A model generated the notes under the pieces. The model was given only the letters and a program-made list of their open reading frames with translations, was not told the origin of the DNA and ran no database searches. From an uncultured Candidatus Saccharibacteria bacterium (GTDB lineage Bacteria > Patescibacteriota > Saccharimonadia > Saccharimonadales > Saccharimonadaceae), in contig CAMPEU010000008.1 in NCBI GenBank assembly GCA_946804195.1, positions 1 through 39,616 on the forward strand: a DNA stretch of 39,616 nucleotides, read 5' to 3'. Below, piece after piece: positions 9,401 through 16,066 of this stretch (position 1 is its first letter; each line of letters begins with the position of its first letter). The position numbers and the translations under genes were made by a program.

Positions 9401-11806
9401 GGAATAGACGGTAGAACCTCGCATGGTATCCGGTTCCGCTCCAGCGACTCTTCAACTCAGATTGGGTTTCTGTGGGAAAACAAAAACGATGTCGCCTTGA
9501 TGCAGTTGACGCCCAATACCGGCAACCTCTACACCATGGGTGATATTTATGTCGGTAATAGTACATCCAACAAAGTAGCCACACAGACAGGCACCGAGAC
9601 ACTCACCAACAAGACTCTCACTAGTCCGATAATCAACGGGAATACGTCGATAAACGGTGACCTCACTGTTGATAACGGTACGAATTCCATTATCAACGTC
9701 ATCTCTGACGACGGCGGCGTTTCCGGCATCCAATTGTACGGTGACTCTCAGGGTACAGGCTATGTCGAGGTAGGCCAGTCTACTTCGCACGGTGGTGGAA
9801 TGTACTACAATGGTGACGGTTCACCAGCGTTCGCATCTGGAGAGGCTACCGACACAATTGGTTTCTACCGCAAAAGCGCAAGTGTTCGTAGTGAAGTTTT
9901 TTACTACGCACATAACAGTGATGATGTTTACTTTAATGGAGCCATTAGTTCTGGCGGCGTCCCTGTTGTCACAACCACAGACACTCAAACTCTCACAAAC
10001 AAAAACCTTACTTCCGGTACAAACACCTTCCCGACATTCAACCAAAGCACTACAGGCAATGCCGCCACTGCGACAACGGCAACCAATCAAAGCGGTGGTA
10101 CTGTTAATGCAACGACAGGTACCTTTACTAGTTATGTAAACACAGATGAAATCAGGAATCGAACCGGTACGCAGCTAGTTATAAATTCTGGTGATTCGGC
10201 TGGAGTAGCAACTGGCCAGACTGGCGAATTAGTTTACCTCAACGCCGAGAATGGTATAGAAATCAACAGCTCTCCCAATAACTGGGGTAGTGGTTGGGCA
10301 GGCCGGAACACTGCAACTATCAATAATTCATCGGGTAATAGCACTTTCCCGGGTACTATTCAGGGAACCGTCTTAATTTCTACCCAGTCTACCGGCACTG
10401 CACCGTTGACCGTATCCTCAACTACCAAGGTCACCAATCTCAATGCCGATTTGCTCGACGACATGGATTCTAGTGCAACCGCCACCGGCAGCACGATAGT
10501 GGCCAGAAATTCCGCCGGTGACATATTTGGGCGTTATCTAAACATGAGCCATGGCGTATCGACGCGTAGTAGCGACACGGTATTTTACTCTTCCACAGAT
10601 GACTACATCCGCAAAAACAACGCCACCGGATTTAAGAATTCGTTGTCACTAGATAACGTAGACAATACTGCCGACTCTGCTAAAAGTGTAGCGTCGGCTG
10701 CTCAATTGACTACCGCCCGCACGATCGCCCTATCCGGTGCCGCCACCGGCACCGCTACCAGCTTTAACGGATCGGCTAATATTACAATTCCAGTGACCGC
10801 ATTGAACGCCAACGATCTCAATACTGGAACTGTACCGGATGCTCGCCTGGCGGGTACTTACTCAGGATTCACGCACAAGATTGACGGATCAAATACAATC
10901 TTCACCACACCAAATTCAGGGTCTTCGAACAGTTCGGGCCGCACGGTCTACGGTTTAGCCGAGTATCGCAGCAACAGCAGTGGGCAAATCGGAGCTATCA
11001 TTTTTTACGCACCAAACACAACTAGTTCGATTATGCACCAGTTAGAGATCAATGGATTACTCTATAATCAGAATATTGTGCAAATAACCGTTCAGGGTTA
11101 TCGCACGACGGGGGCCTGGAGTGATCTACGAAAGATTAGTACTGGCACAGTTGACGTACAGGTACGATGGGGGGTTGATCCATCCGGAAAGAACTGCCTA
11201 ATTTTAGGTGATGTTGCTACCAGCTGGTCTTATCCTCACCTATCTATCGTGCGGGCAATGTTCAGCCATTCTGGCGCCAGTGATGCCTATGCTACGGGTT
11301 GGACAGTGGGGGTGGTGACTGATCTGACCGGTTTCACCCAGGTCACATCCAGCATTTCCGACTCGACCATGGTTGGTAGTATCTCGGGTAATGCCACTAC
11401 CGCCACTACTCTGCAGACAGCCCGCACAATCGGAGGAGTGTCTTTCAATGGTTCCGCTAATATCAACCTACCGGGCGTCAACACCACCGGCAATCAAAAT
11501 ACTTCTGGTAGTGCCGCTACGCTGACAACCTCACGGACTTTCCAAACGAACCTTGCGAGCACCTCATCGGCTTCGTTTAATGGTTCTGCTAATGTCACGC
11601 CGGGAGTTACGGGTACCCTGGCTGTCGGTAATGGTGGTACAGGAAGCACTAATGCCGCAAGTGCTAGATCAAGCCTGGGACTGGGTACATTTGTTGATGG
11701 TTCCGTAAACGGATCACCTACATCACTGATTTTATGGACAGGAACAGTTGCCCAGTACAATGCAATCGGTAGCAAAAATTCTAATACGGTGTATATTGTA
11801 ACGTAA
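3479..11806 (+). CDS. Giant phage tail-fibre-like repeat protein (2,775 aa)
   Basis: The N-terminus, RLPLVDSDDGVWGDILRQYL then GHKTITV and a segment with AGAIEFLSDNLYFTQTT, is of a kind I associate with phage tail-fibre proteins. The body is beta-rich (Ser/Thr/Gly/Asn, almost no Cys) with at least 13 copies of the motif QTLTNKT, starting near 4009, 4430, 4850, 5627, 5742, 6282, 6609, 6725, 7300, 8452, 8796, 9593 and 9984, followed by S/TP or GTNTWPTFNQ blocks. Insertions at about residues 1145-1260 (DDSHSHS, then a Trp/Tyr-rich domain) and 1305-1470 (Trp/Ser-rich) may be receptor-binding beta-sandwiches. The end, ILWTGTVAQYNAIG...TVYIVT, is a common tail-fibre terminal pattern. There is no signal peptide, membrane segment, sortase signal, visible S74 chaperone domain or enzyme motif. 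A likely ribosome site (AAGGACGAGG) precedes the ATG. Role inferred: trimeric fibre for binding a cell surface. Confidence 0.8.
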   Translation: MPTPQRLPLVDSDDGVWGDILRQYLMKEHTNNDTDNIANGGHKTITVTAGTTAAGTAPIKLTSGPLMTASEAGAIEFLSDNLYFTQTTSNMRKKVAIYDDSSGATGDIYYRNSSGYFTRLGVGSNGNVLTLAGGLPSWSSSTSGQTINLANNTLTGTTAQFNTALSDNDFATLAGTETLTNKTLTSPKINLIKDAGGATSIVPYTVASAVNYLQVLAGTTGNGISLQAVGTDTNIGAHIWSKGTGSINFRSLTEGSALIAQPVTSGVNYTIISGSATGNATRIESTGTDTNINMNLVTKGAGIVQANGVEIATISGTQTLTNKTLTTPKIDAIYDANGNISVSIASTASAVNFLQATNGATGGGVSLFASGSDTNISNNIYSKAAGTVNLRSNTNGIILSGVPVASAVNYLTITNSTTGLTPSITATGSDGSINLDLTPKGSGQVRILGVPVVTETKNQTLTNKTISGSSNTLSNTFTLTTTGTSGAASYDGTTLNIPQYPTGDVTGPASSTDDAIVRYNGTTGKLVQNSGATLNDSGDIQTGGKIIAGDYSYTSSTLHLLGGSGGQPILQLSRGSGVTPSDTFDFGLAGGGLSIRDVGAGGYLAANMFAYSSSSEVYVGQKGTGSNQSNRTAILSATTHSSSVGSNIGGPSLIVRGGGGTGTGTPGDILFNTFSTTTSGSTAQSSTTRVTIAATTGVMTIANPGTVAGSVVSIDSTQTLTNKTIASPVLSGTITGTYTLGGSPTFPSNIVTLTDLQTLTNKILDSATLSGTTVVPKNDIFELYNTVDQTTNYERVRQYWSGNSFTILNEAAGSGTARTTTITAQNTSLIVGSNVVVSRPGGTGVGNLFNVTSTGLTSTSSNQSGISITPVINQSGTASYTGLHINPTETATGSGAKNLIDAQVGGVSKFTVSNTGAVTVAAVGTSAGSLVSIDGTQTLTNKTLTTPAINNAATLSVGSLSGGTTNPTKIVFENSYATNTPGSLASQKIQLYSGYGFAISPSMLEYQAVASATHKFFIGSTERLAISGTDVTIGGVSAVTTTDSQTLTNKTLSSPVLSGTITGTYTLGGTPTFPSTVVTTTGSQTLTNKNMTSGTNTWPTFNQNTTGSAATLTTARNISLTGDVAGSTSFNGGSNVSITATVADDSHSHSISTLTDQSRLFNNMGDVHSTRSTFDAQGAGSTVDYGWRYVKGNTNGPGTNGASQYYSALIGLGNEYNYNSYGMQIAFPRNVSEPYISIRYEEAGALQAWQKISAGDSDKLGGVAASSYVSSTGTQTLTNKTIVLPRLDDLYTDTPTNLNYTLGSSSGNYPAFSPVPKYLWHDLLRFSRWFGAPIYETYSGSWSSQTLNTAFFNGKESQAVTVADGTTTTAARWTWNSASASYSSISWWILGFTYVAGGQTNDILVESSTNGSTWTTRHTSSSTASGSPVWLYQSPHSGDSYLRLTITSTAGQNIRLSSIRALSTRWGDQGGGSEYEYPYAWDNDQNITVGDNSPRSNGALNLGSTSTTTAAGGVYFGNDTNLYRSAANTLKTDDTLIVGGGTLAIGDSQSTANYIELQKTATSGESNLPRIRSDSIINSGSGNDLVLSSRSSSGGVVFETGNGGVRQLALDSTGKLLLGNSNDTNLYRSAANTLKTDDNLIVGTAGTAAGSVATIDGAQTLTNKTITSPRINTILDGNGYNILNFASGTTPTNYLSIANSTSWVGLSAVGSSSSISIYTYPKGSGVSVIYTSSGNTPTLQANGQDTNLDLNLTSKGTGAVQANGIDVVTISGSQTITNKNMTSGTNTWPTFNQSTTGNAATATTATYVTSGMPNNTDNYMNFRVIRNINTSTSNDGLYIGYGNSNNGLTRIFGGGDTTNYVTINTGGTLTAPGTVQGTRLISTQATGTAPLTVSSTTKVTNLNVDMLDGNQASAFPTLAGNNTFTGGNKITVQNSQDGGSNRGIWMWSSGDSNWGIYMSTAGAAKSLAGGTAAAGIDGRTSHGIRFRSSDSSTQIGFLWENKNDVALMQLTPNTGNLYTMGDIYVGNSTSNKVATQTGTETLTNKTLTSPIINGNTSINGDLTVDNGTNSIINVISDDGGVSGIQLYGDSQGTGYVEVGQSTSHGGGMYYNGDGSPAFASGEATDTIGFYRKSASVRSEVFYYAHNSDDVYFNGAISSGGVPVVTTTDTQTLTNKNLTSGTNTFPTFNQSTTGNAATATTATNQSGGTVNATTGTFTSYVNTDEIRNRTGTQLVINSGDSAGVATGQTGELVYLNAENGIEINSSPNNWGSGWAGRNTATINNSSGNSTFPGTIQGTVLISTQSTGTAPLTVSSTTKVTNLNADLLDDMDSSATATGSTIVARNSAGDIFGRYLNMSHGVSTRSSDTVFYSSTDDYIRKNNATGFKNSLSLDNVDNTADSAKSVASAAQLTTARTIALSGAATGTATSFNGSANITIPVTALNANDLNTGTVPDARLAGTYSGFTHKIDGSNTIFTTPNSGSSNSSGRTVYGLAEYRSNSSGQIGAIIFYAPNTTSSIMHQLEINGLLYNQNIVQITVQGYRTTGAWSDLRKISTGTVDVQVRWGVDPSGKNCLILGDVATSWSYPHLSIVRAMFSHSGASDAYATGWTVGVVTDLTGFTQVTSSISDSTMVGSISGNATTATTLQTARTIGGVSFNGSANINLPGVNTTGNQNTSGSAATLTTSRTFQTNLASTSSASFNGSANVTPGVTGTLAVGNGGTGSTNAASARSSLGLGTFVDGSVNGSPTSLILWTGTVAQYNAIGSKNSNTVYIVT
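4003..10030 (+). repeat. Thirteen dispersed QTLTNK-type coding repeats
   Basis: Motif copies of the form (G/S/D)(T/S)(Q/E)TLTNK(T/N) recur at irregular 115-1,150 bp spacing inside the giant gene. Codon choice differs between copies (for example CTAACGAACAAG, TTAACTAACAAA, CTCACAAATAAA). They are therefore old, protein-level repeats rather than recent DNA duplications. Longer blocks such as GTITGTYTLGG and TNTWPTFNQ recur with them. Confidence 0.8.
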
Positions 11807-12711
11807 TGCCAGTATACAAAGGTTCGACTCCAATCGTTGCAGCGTACAAAGGGACGACACCAGTGACGAAAATCTATAAGGGTTCCACGCTCGTATGGAC
11901 GTCATTTGTTCCAACTGATGAACATAACATAAATCGCACTAACTATTCAGTACCATCCGGCGCTCTTGAATGGCGTGTCAAATTGATTGGCGCAGGTGGT
12001 GGTGGCGGTGATGGCTGGCAAGGCGGATCACAGGATTGTGGCGGTGGCGCAGGTGGTGGTGGTGGCGCGGTGCTTGATACAGGCTGGAAATCAGTATCAT
12101 TACTTGGTTCAACCTACTCCATAACAAGAGGAACAGGCTCGACCGGAGCTAATGGTAATGCTTCAACCTTTACCTCCGGTTCCGTGTCATTATCGGCCGG
12201 CGGTGGCGTCGCAGGTACTAACGGCGCTGCCGGCAATGCAGTAAATGCTGCGGGCGGTAATGGTGGAACAACGTCGGTCTCGGGCGTAACTGGCGTTACC
12301 ACTGTGAATGGTACTGCCGGCGGTGACGGCGGTAGGGGGCGTCAGAGTTCCCTAGGTGATGCACCTGCCGCTCCAAACAATAGTTCAGGGGCTGCTGCCG
12401 GTGGTGGTGGTGGCGGCGGTATGTCTGGATTTAACTTTGGCTTACCTGGTCAGGGTGTCAGTGGTGGCAACAGTCTATATGCGACAGGTGGCGCTACCGG
12501 TCGACCAGGTTCAGTTCCGTCCAGTGCGGGAGCGGAAAACCCCGGAGCAGGTGGTGGTGGCGGTAACAATGCTAACGGCTCAAACGTCGGTGGCGATGGT
12601 GCTAATGGTGGCCTTTATGGTGGTGGTGCCGGTGGTGGTTCCGGCGCTGGACTTGGACGCGGCTACGGTGGCGCCGGTGGCATTGGCTATACGGTTATGG
12701 AATACAGATAG
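11806..12711 (+). CDS. Glycine-rich tail-tip/adhesin-like protein
   Basis: 301 residues, ATG overlapping the stop of the giant fibre gene (TAATG), so translation is probably coupled. Residues 1-32 hold three short repeats of YKG(S/T)TP, a small beta element seen at the start of some phage tail proteins. A segment of about 40 residues (DEHNINRTNYSVPSGALEWRV) then leads into about 210 residues dominated by Gly, with runs such as GAGGGGGDG, AGGGGGGG and GGGAGGGSGAG, ending GYGGAGGIGYTVMEYR. Such layouts resemble the polyglycine type II helical adhesins at the tip of T-even fibres (gp38 of S16-type phages), whose gene also follows the long-fibre gene. That parallel is inference; sequence homology cannot be claimed. 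No signal peptide is present. Confidence 0.7.
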   Translation: MPVYKGSTPIVAAYKGTTPVTKIYKGSTLVWTSFVPTDEHNINRTNYSVPSGALEWRVKLIGAGGGGGDGWQGGSQDCGGGAGGGGGAVLDTGWKSVSLLGSTYSITRGTGSTGANGNASTFTSGSVSLSAGGGVAGTNGAAGNAVNAAGGNGGTTSVSGVTGVTTVNGTAGGDGGRGRQSSLGDAPAAPNNSSGAAAGGGGGGGMSGFNFGLPGQGVSGGNSLYATGGATGRPGSVPSSAGAENPGAGGGGGNNANGSNVGGDGANGGLYGGGAGGGSGAGLGRGYGGAGGIGYTVMEYR

Positions 12712-12760
12712 GTTGTTGATTCAGATATATTAAAATATGAAATAACAAATTTCTTTGAGA

Positions 12761-14446
12761 TTACTGCGCCTTCTCTGGATTATTCTCTACAGATTGCTTA
12801 ATTTGCGGACTCCTGGCACTACCAAACTGAGTTACCCGGAGGGGCAGGACAAAGCTGAACTGAGATCCATGATCTAGGCGACTTTCGACATCTATCTTGG
12901 TGTTTAGCTTTTGCGCTAGCTTTGCAACAACGTATAATCCCAATCCTGTCCCGCTCGTTTCGCGAGTACGGTAGTCCTCGCTGCGATAAAACTTTTCAAA
13001 TATATGCTGTCGATCAGCCGCACTCATACCGATCCCGGTATCTTTAACAAAAAACATTATGCCATCATCACCTTCGACACCGGCGCCCATTGTAACCGAG
13101 CCTTCTTTTGTATACTTGATTGAATTAGTAATGAAATTTTGCAGGATTTCTTCTAGATACAAGCGACTAGTTGAAATCTTTGGCAACGCAGATCGTACAT
13201 CCAAATTCAACTTTAATGATTTGTTTTCAGCCTCGGGAACATATCGCGTGAATAAATCGTGCATCATTGCATCCACATCAATTTCTTCGATAACGTCACC
13301 GACACCACGCTCGGCGCGTGAAAGGGTAGAGAGATCATTGATCATTCTCGCTAGATATATAACTTGTTTATGAGCATCCTCGGCCGCATCACGAAGCTTT
13401 TTGCGATCCGCATTCCTATCGTCTAGTAGCAATAGGTTACTTAGACTGCCCTCGGCAATTGCGACAGGCGTACGCAACTCATGGCTCGTCACACTAATAA
13501 ATTCGTCCTTTTCTTGCTCGAGCGATTTTTGCTTGGTAATATCACGAATTATCAACACGACGCCATACTCATCAACAGTATTAAACGTACCGCGAATTCG
13601 CGACATCTGAAAACTCAAATGGCGCTCCTCGCCGTTTGTTTTGAATGTAATATCATCACGAATTAATGTCGATTTCACTTCATCAATCAAGCCTCTGACT
13701 TGGACATTTTTTGCATCTTTGCCAAAGAATTCGAACAATCCATCAATTTCACGCCCTATTAGCGACTGATTCGTGTCAAAAAATACTTGTGCTGCTGCAT
13801 TTTGCGATGTCACACGTCCATAACGATTCAACGTAACCACGGCGTCATTAATACTATTGAGTAAAGTATTAAGTCGATTTACTTGAAATAATTCCGACTG
13901 CTGCGCTTTGAGTAATTCGGTGTTTTTCTTTTGTGCACTCATGATGGCTGTTACGAACATATATGCAGTGAATATCGTTAGTACCACAACCAAGATCGAC
14001 AGGAACGAATACCCGACCACGCCTCCGTCTTCCGCAAAACTAGCGGGAAACAACACAACGTATAGCATTGCCAAAATCACCAGTCCTGCGCTACTCAGCC
14101 AAAAACCAACCCATCTGTAATATATAGAAGCGAGTAGTATCAAAATCGCCCAGGTTACGGTGAATGGGCTGTATGTTTGACTAAAATAAAGCAACATAAC
14201 TCCCATCGACAGATGCGCCCAGACGATTGCATAGAACTTCAAGGATTTTTTTGACAGACTGGCAATAACTAACCCGGGCAAAATAAGCAAATTCGATACA
14301 TAGGAAAATATGATTACAATTGGATAGTAGTCAAAGGTAATGACACCTACAAAGAATTGTATGGACAATACGATGGCTATAAGCAAAGAAACACCGATAA
14401 TTCCAAATGCGATCGGCTTTGATAATTGACTCGTGTCATCAGTCAT
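12761..14446 (-). CDS. Membrane sensor histidine kinase (7TM-like, PAS, HisKA, HATPase)
   Basis: 561 residues. About 185 N-terminal residues form six or seven hydrophobic helices, followed by a PAS-like domain (LNTLLNSINDAVVTLNRYGR...). The HisKA motif SVTSHELRTPVA has the phospho-accepting His near residue 322. An ATPase domain follows with N box (NFITNSIKYT), G1 (DTGIGM) and G2 (TSGTGLGLYV). It would sense a signal at or in the membrane and phosphorylate a response regulator; none is adjacent, so it is an orphan. The start was moved to 14446 (MTDDTSQ) because TATACT ends six nt upstream, which overlaps the more upstream ATG at 14461 and points to a leaderless transcript. The last residues are polar (SVENNPEKAQ). 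Confidence 0.92.
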   Translation of the reverse strand: MTDDTSQLSKPIAFGIIGVSLLIAIVLSIQFFVGVITFDYYPIVIIFSYVSNLLILPGLVIASLSKKSLKFYAIVWAHLSMGVMLLYFSQTYSPFTVTWAILILLASIYYRWVGFWLSSAGLVILAMLYVVLFPASFAEDGGVVGYSFLSILVVVLTIFTAYMFVTAIMSAQKKNTELLKAQQSELFQVNRLNTLLNSINDAVVTLNRYGRVTSQNAAAQVFFDTNQSLIGREIDGLFEFFGKDAKNVQVRGLIDEVKSTLIRDDITFKTNGEERHLSFQMSRIRGTFNTVDEYGVVLIIRDITKQKSLEQEKDEFISVTSHELRTPVAIAEGSLSNLLLLDDRNADRKKLRDAAEDAHKQVIYLARMINDLSTLSRAERGVGDVIEEIDVDAMMHDLFTRYVPEAENKSLKLNLDVRSALPKISTSRLYLEEILQNFITNSIKYTKEGSVTMGAGVEGDDGIMFFVKDTGIGMSAADRQHIFEKFYRSEDYRTRETSGTGLGLYVVAKLAQKLNTKIDVESRLDHGSQFSFVLPLRVTQFGSARSPQIKQSVENNPEKAQ

Positions 14447-14452
14447 ATGAAT

Positions 14453-14458
14453 AGTATA
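14453..14458 (-). promoter_or_regulatory. -10 box of the histidine kinase gene
   Basis: On the minus strand TATACT, ATTCAT, ATG. The six-nt gap decides the start at 14446. It is divergent from the promoter at 14507-14515. Confidence 0.55.
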
Positions 14459-14506
14459 CAAAGTGTTTATGGTTATTGCGAGCCTTTGGTAGTAAACCGT
14501 GGAATT

Positions 14507-14515
14507 TGCTATAAT
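14507..14515 (+). promoter_or_regulatory. Extended -10 for the P-loop kinase gene
   Basis: TGC-TATAAT ends nine nt before the ATG at 14525. It predicts a leader of two or three nt and therefore supports the internal start. Confidence 0.5.
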
Positions 14516-14524
14516 GTGGGATAC

Positions 14525-15094
14525 ATGAAATCACTAAAGCTCAACAAGCCGCACTTGTTAGTTGTCATCGGATTACCCGGTGCTGGAAAGAGTTTTTTTG
14601 CAAAAAAATTCAGTAAAATGTTTGGAGCGCCGCATGTTGATCATACGTTTTACCGCTCACTTACCACCGGTTTGTCCGCATCTGACGCTATCATAAACGA
14701 CACAATCGAAAAACTGATGCTGACACAACAAACTATTGTCATTGAAGGCCCCGGTCATGAGAAACGTAGTCGTAAAGAACTGGGGCTGTTGGCACATAAA
14801 AAAGGCTACAAAGTACTATACATATGGGTGCAAGTCGATCCTGCAACGGCATCCGCACGCGCTGTTAATCGCACCAAGATCGGAGTATCTCGCCAGGAAT
14901 TTGATAACAGATTGAAAAAATTTCATCCTCCGGAAAAGAACGAGTCATACCTTGTCATTAGCGGAAAACACACGTACCAAACTCAGGCTCGTACAGTACT
15001 AAAAAAAATCGTCACAGAAAGACCGCTCGCGTCACAAGCGCCACTCGAAGACGAAGCAAGAAAAGCATTTCTACGCAGTAGATTGATGGGATAA
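14525..15094 (+). CDS. P-loop (AAA/adenylate-kinase-like) kinase
   Basis: 189 residues. The Walker A motif GLPGAGKS lies at residues 16-23, followed by a predicted Rossmann-like order: DHTFYRS, TIVIEGPGHEKRSRKELG, KVLYIWVQVDPATASARAVNRT. This fits the small AAA_33/zeta-toxin-like or gluconate/shikimate-kinase-like P-loop group that phosphorylates small molecules or nucleotides. The substrate cannot be read from sequence. The start at 14525 is preferred over an ATG 33 codons upstream because a TGC-TATAAT promoter lies inside that upstream stretch. The stop is one base before the metallopeptidase ATG, so the two form an operon. Confidence 0.75.
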   Translation: MKSLKLNKPHLLVVIGLPGAGKSFFAKKFSKMFGAPHVDHTFYRSLTTGLSASDAIINDTIEKLMLTQQTIVIEGPGHEKRSRKELGLLAHKKGYKVLYIWVQVDPATASARAVNRTKIGVSRQEFDNRLKKFHPPEKNESYLVISGKHTYQTQARTVLKKIVTERPLASQAPLEDEARKAFLRSRLMG

Positions 15095-15095
15095 T

Positions 15096-15785
15096 ATGCC
15101 AGTTATACATGATAGCGAATTCGGCGACATCACAGTGCGTCGCAGTATGCGCGCGTCATCTATTCGCATTAGCGTTGCCCCGAATGGGTTACTTCGTGCA
15201 TCGGTTCCTACGTATGCACCGCTTTTTGTGCTTCGACGGTTTATTAAATCATCTCGACCACATCTTCGAAAAATGCTCGCATCCCAAGCCCCCGCCTATG
15301 AATTACGTGACGGTATGTACATTGGTAAGAGTCACAAGATATCAGTCAGAGGCGCCGATGAAACATCAGTGAAACGTACGGGACAATTAATTGTTGTTAA
15401 CCTAGCACCCGGAGATAAATTGACAGATCCAGGTATGGAAAAGAAGGTGCGGACCGTTGTGCAAGCGGCGCTTCGGATAGAAGCAAAAAGCCATCTACCC
15501 AAACGTCTTGCTTATCTCTCTGAAAAGCTAGGGTGTAGCTACGACAAAGTGCGATTTTCGCATGCAAGCGGACGGTGGGGGAGTTGCAATAGTCGCGGCA
15601 CAATTAGTCTCAATATAGCACTCATGAAACTACCGTTTGAACTAATTGACTACGTTATCATTCATGAACTGTGTCACACAAAGCAAATGAATCATTCGCC
15701 CAAATTTTGGAGCCTCGTCGAAGCCGCCGACCCCAATTACAAGGAACATCGCAAACAACTCAAAGCTCAAACTCCATCAATATAA
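15096..15785 (+). CDS. YgjP/DUF45-type zinc metallopeptidase
   Basis: 229 residues. The C-terminal half carries the DUF45 (YgjP, WLM-like) signature: SHASGRWGSCNSRGTISLN, then the zinc motif HELCH (about residues 190-194) and NHSPKFWSLV supplying a further ligand region. The N-terminal half (VRRSMRASSIRISVAPNGLLRASVP...) has the usual beta-rich YgjP lead-in. Length matches the family (about 230). The physiological substrate in bacteria is not established; the fold is that of SprT/Wss1-like proteases. It is translated right after the P-loop kinase, with one base between the genes, and its stop abuts the stop of the convergent minus-strand gene at 15786. Confidence 0.88.
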   Translation: MPVIHDSEFGDITVRRSMRASSIRISVAPNGLLRASVPTYAPLFVLRRFIKSSRPHLRKMLASQAPAYELRDGMYIGKSHKISVRGADETSVKRTGQLIVVNLAPGDKLTDPGMEKKVRTVVQAALRIEAKSHLPKRLAYLSEKLGCSYDKVRFSHASGRWGSCNSRGTISLNIALMKLPFELIDYVIIHELCHTKQMNHSPKFWSLVEAADPNYKEHRKQLKAQTPSI

Positions 15786-16064
15786 TTAGTACGAATTAAC
15801 ATGGTGGTAATCGTCGTAATCACCTTGTTCTTTGTTGAGCAAATTCCATTCCTTTAGATAATCCCTGAATAGATCTTCGTCATTCAGTATTCTCTGGTAC
15901 AGTCCTGATAGTGCGTCCTGAACATACGGTAAATTATGCGCTGTTCTTTGTGCGCAATACTGTAGTTCACGTTCAATTTTTGCTCTAAATTCATCCGCAG
16001 TTAAATCGCGAGAATATTCATCAATGACTTCGCCGTACGGTACTGTTTCTACGAATCGTTCCAT
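15786..16064 (-). CDS. Small acidic hypothetical protein
   Basis: 92 residues, MERFVETVPYGEVIDEYSRD..., helical and rich in Asp/Glu/Tyr (KEWNLLNKEQGDYDDYHH), with one Cys and no membrane segment. The start at 16064 is two bases after the stop of the glycosyltransferase gene; a start 13 codons upstream would overlap it. The two genes are therefore likely co-transcribed. The 3' end abuts the convergent metallopeptidase gene with no bases between. No family recognised. Confidence 0.6.
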   Translation of the reverse strand: MERFVETVPYGEVIDEYSRDLTADEFRAKIERELQYCAQRTAHNLPYVQDALSGLYQRILNDEDLFRDYLKEWNLLNKEQGDYDDYHHVNSY

Positions 16065-16066
16065 AT

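Noticed and set aside
4003-10030. The regularly recurring motif as a possible CRISPR array
   Set aside because: Spacing is irregular (115 to 1,150 bp), the copies differ in DNA sequence, and all lie in one coding frame.
3479-11806. Numerous antisense and out-of-frame open frames inside the giant gene
   Set aside because: They are shadows of a repetitive Thr/Ser/Gly-rich gene and lack initiation signals.
11819-11832. GGTTCGACTCC, reminiscent of a tRNA T-arm
   Set aside because: It is in the coding start of the glycine-rich gene, with no cloverleaf partner sequences. No tRNA was found in the window.
3479-12711. A complete prophage
   Set aside because: No integrase, terminase, portal, capsid, tail-tube, holin or lysin gene is visible on either side within the window.
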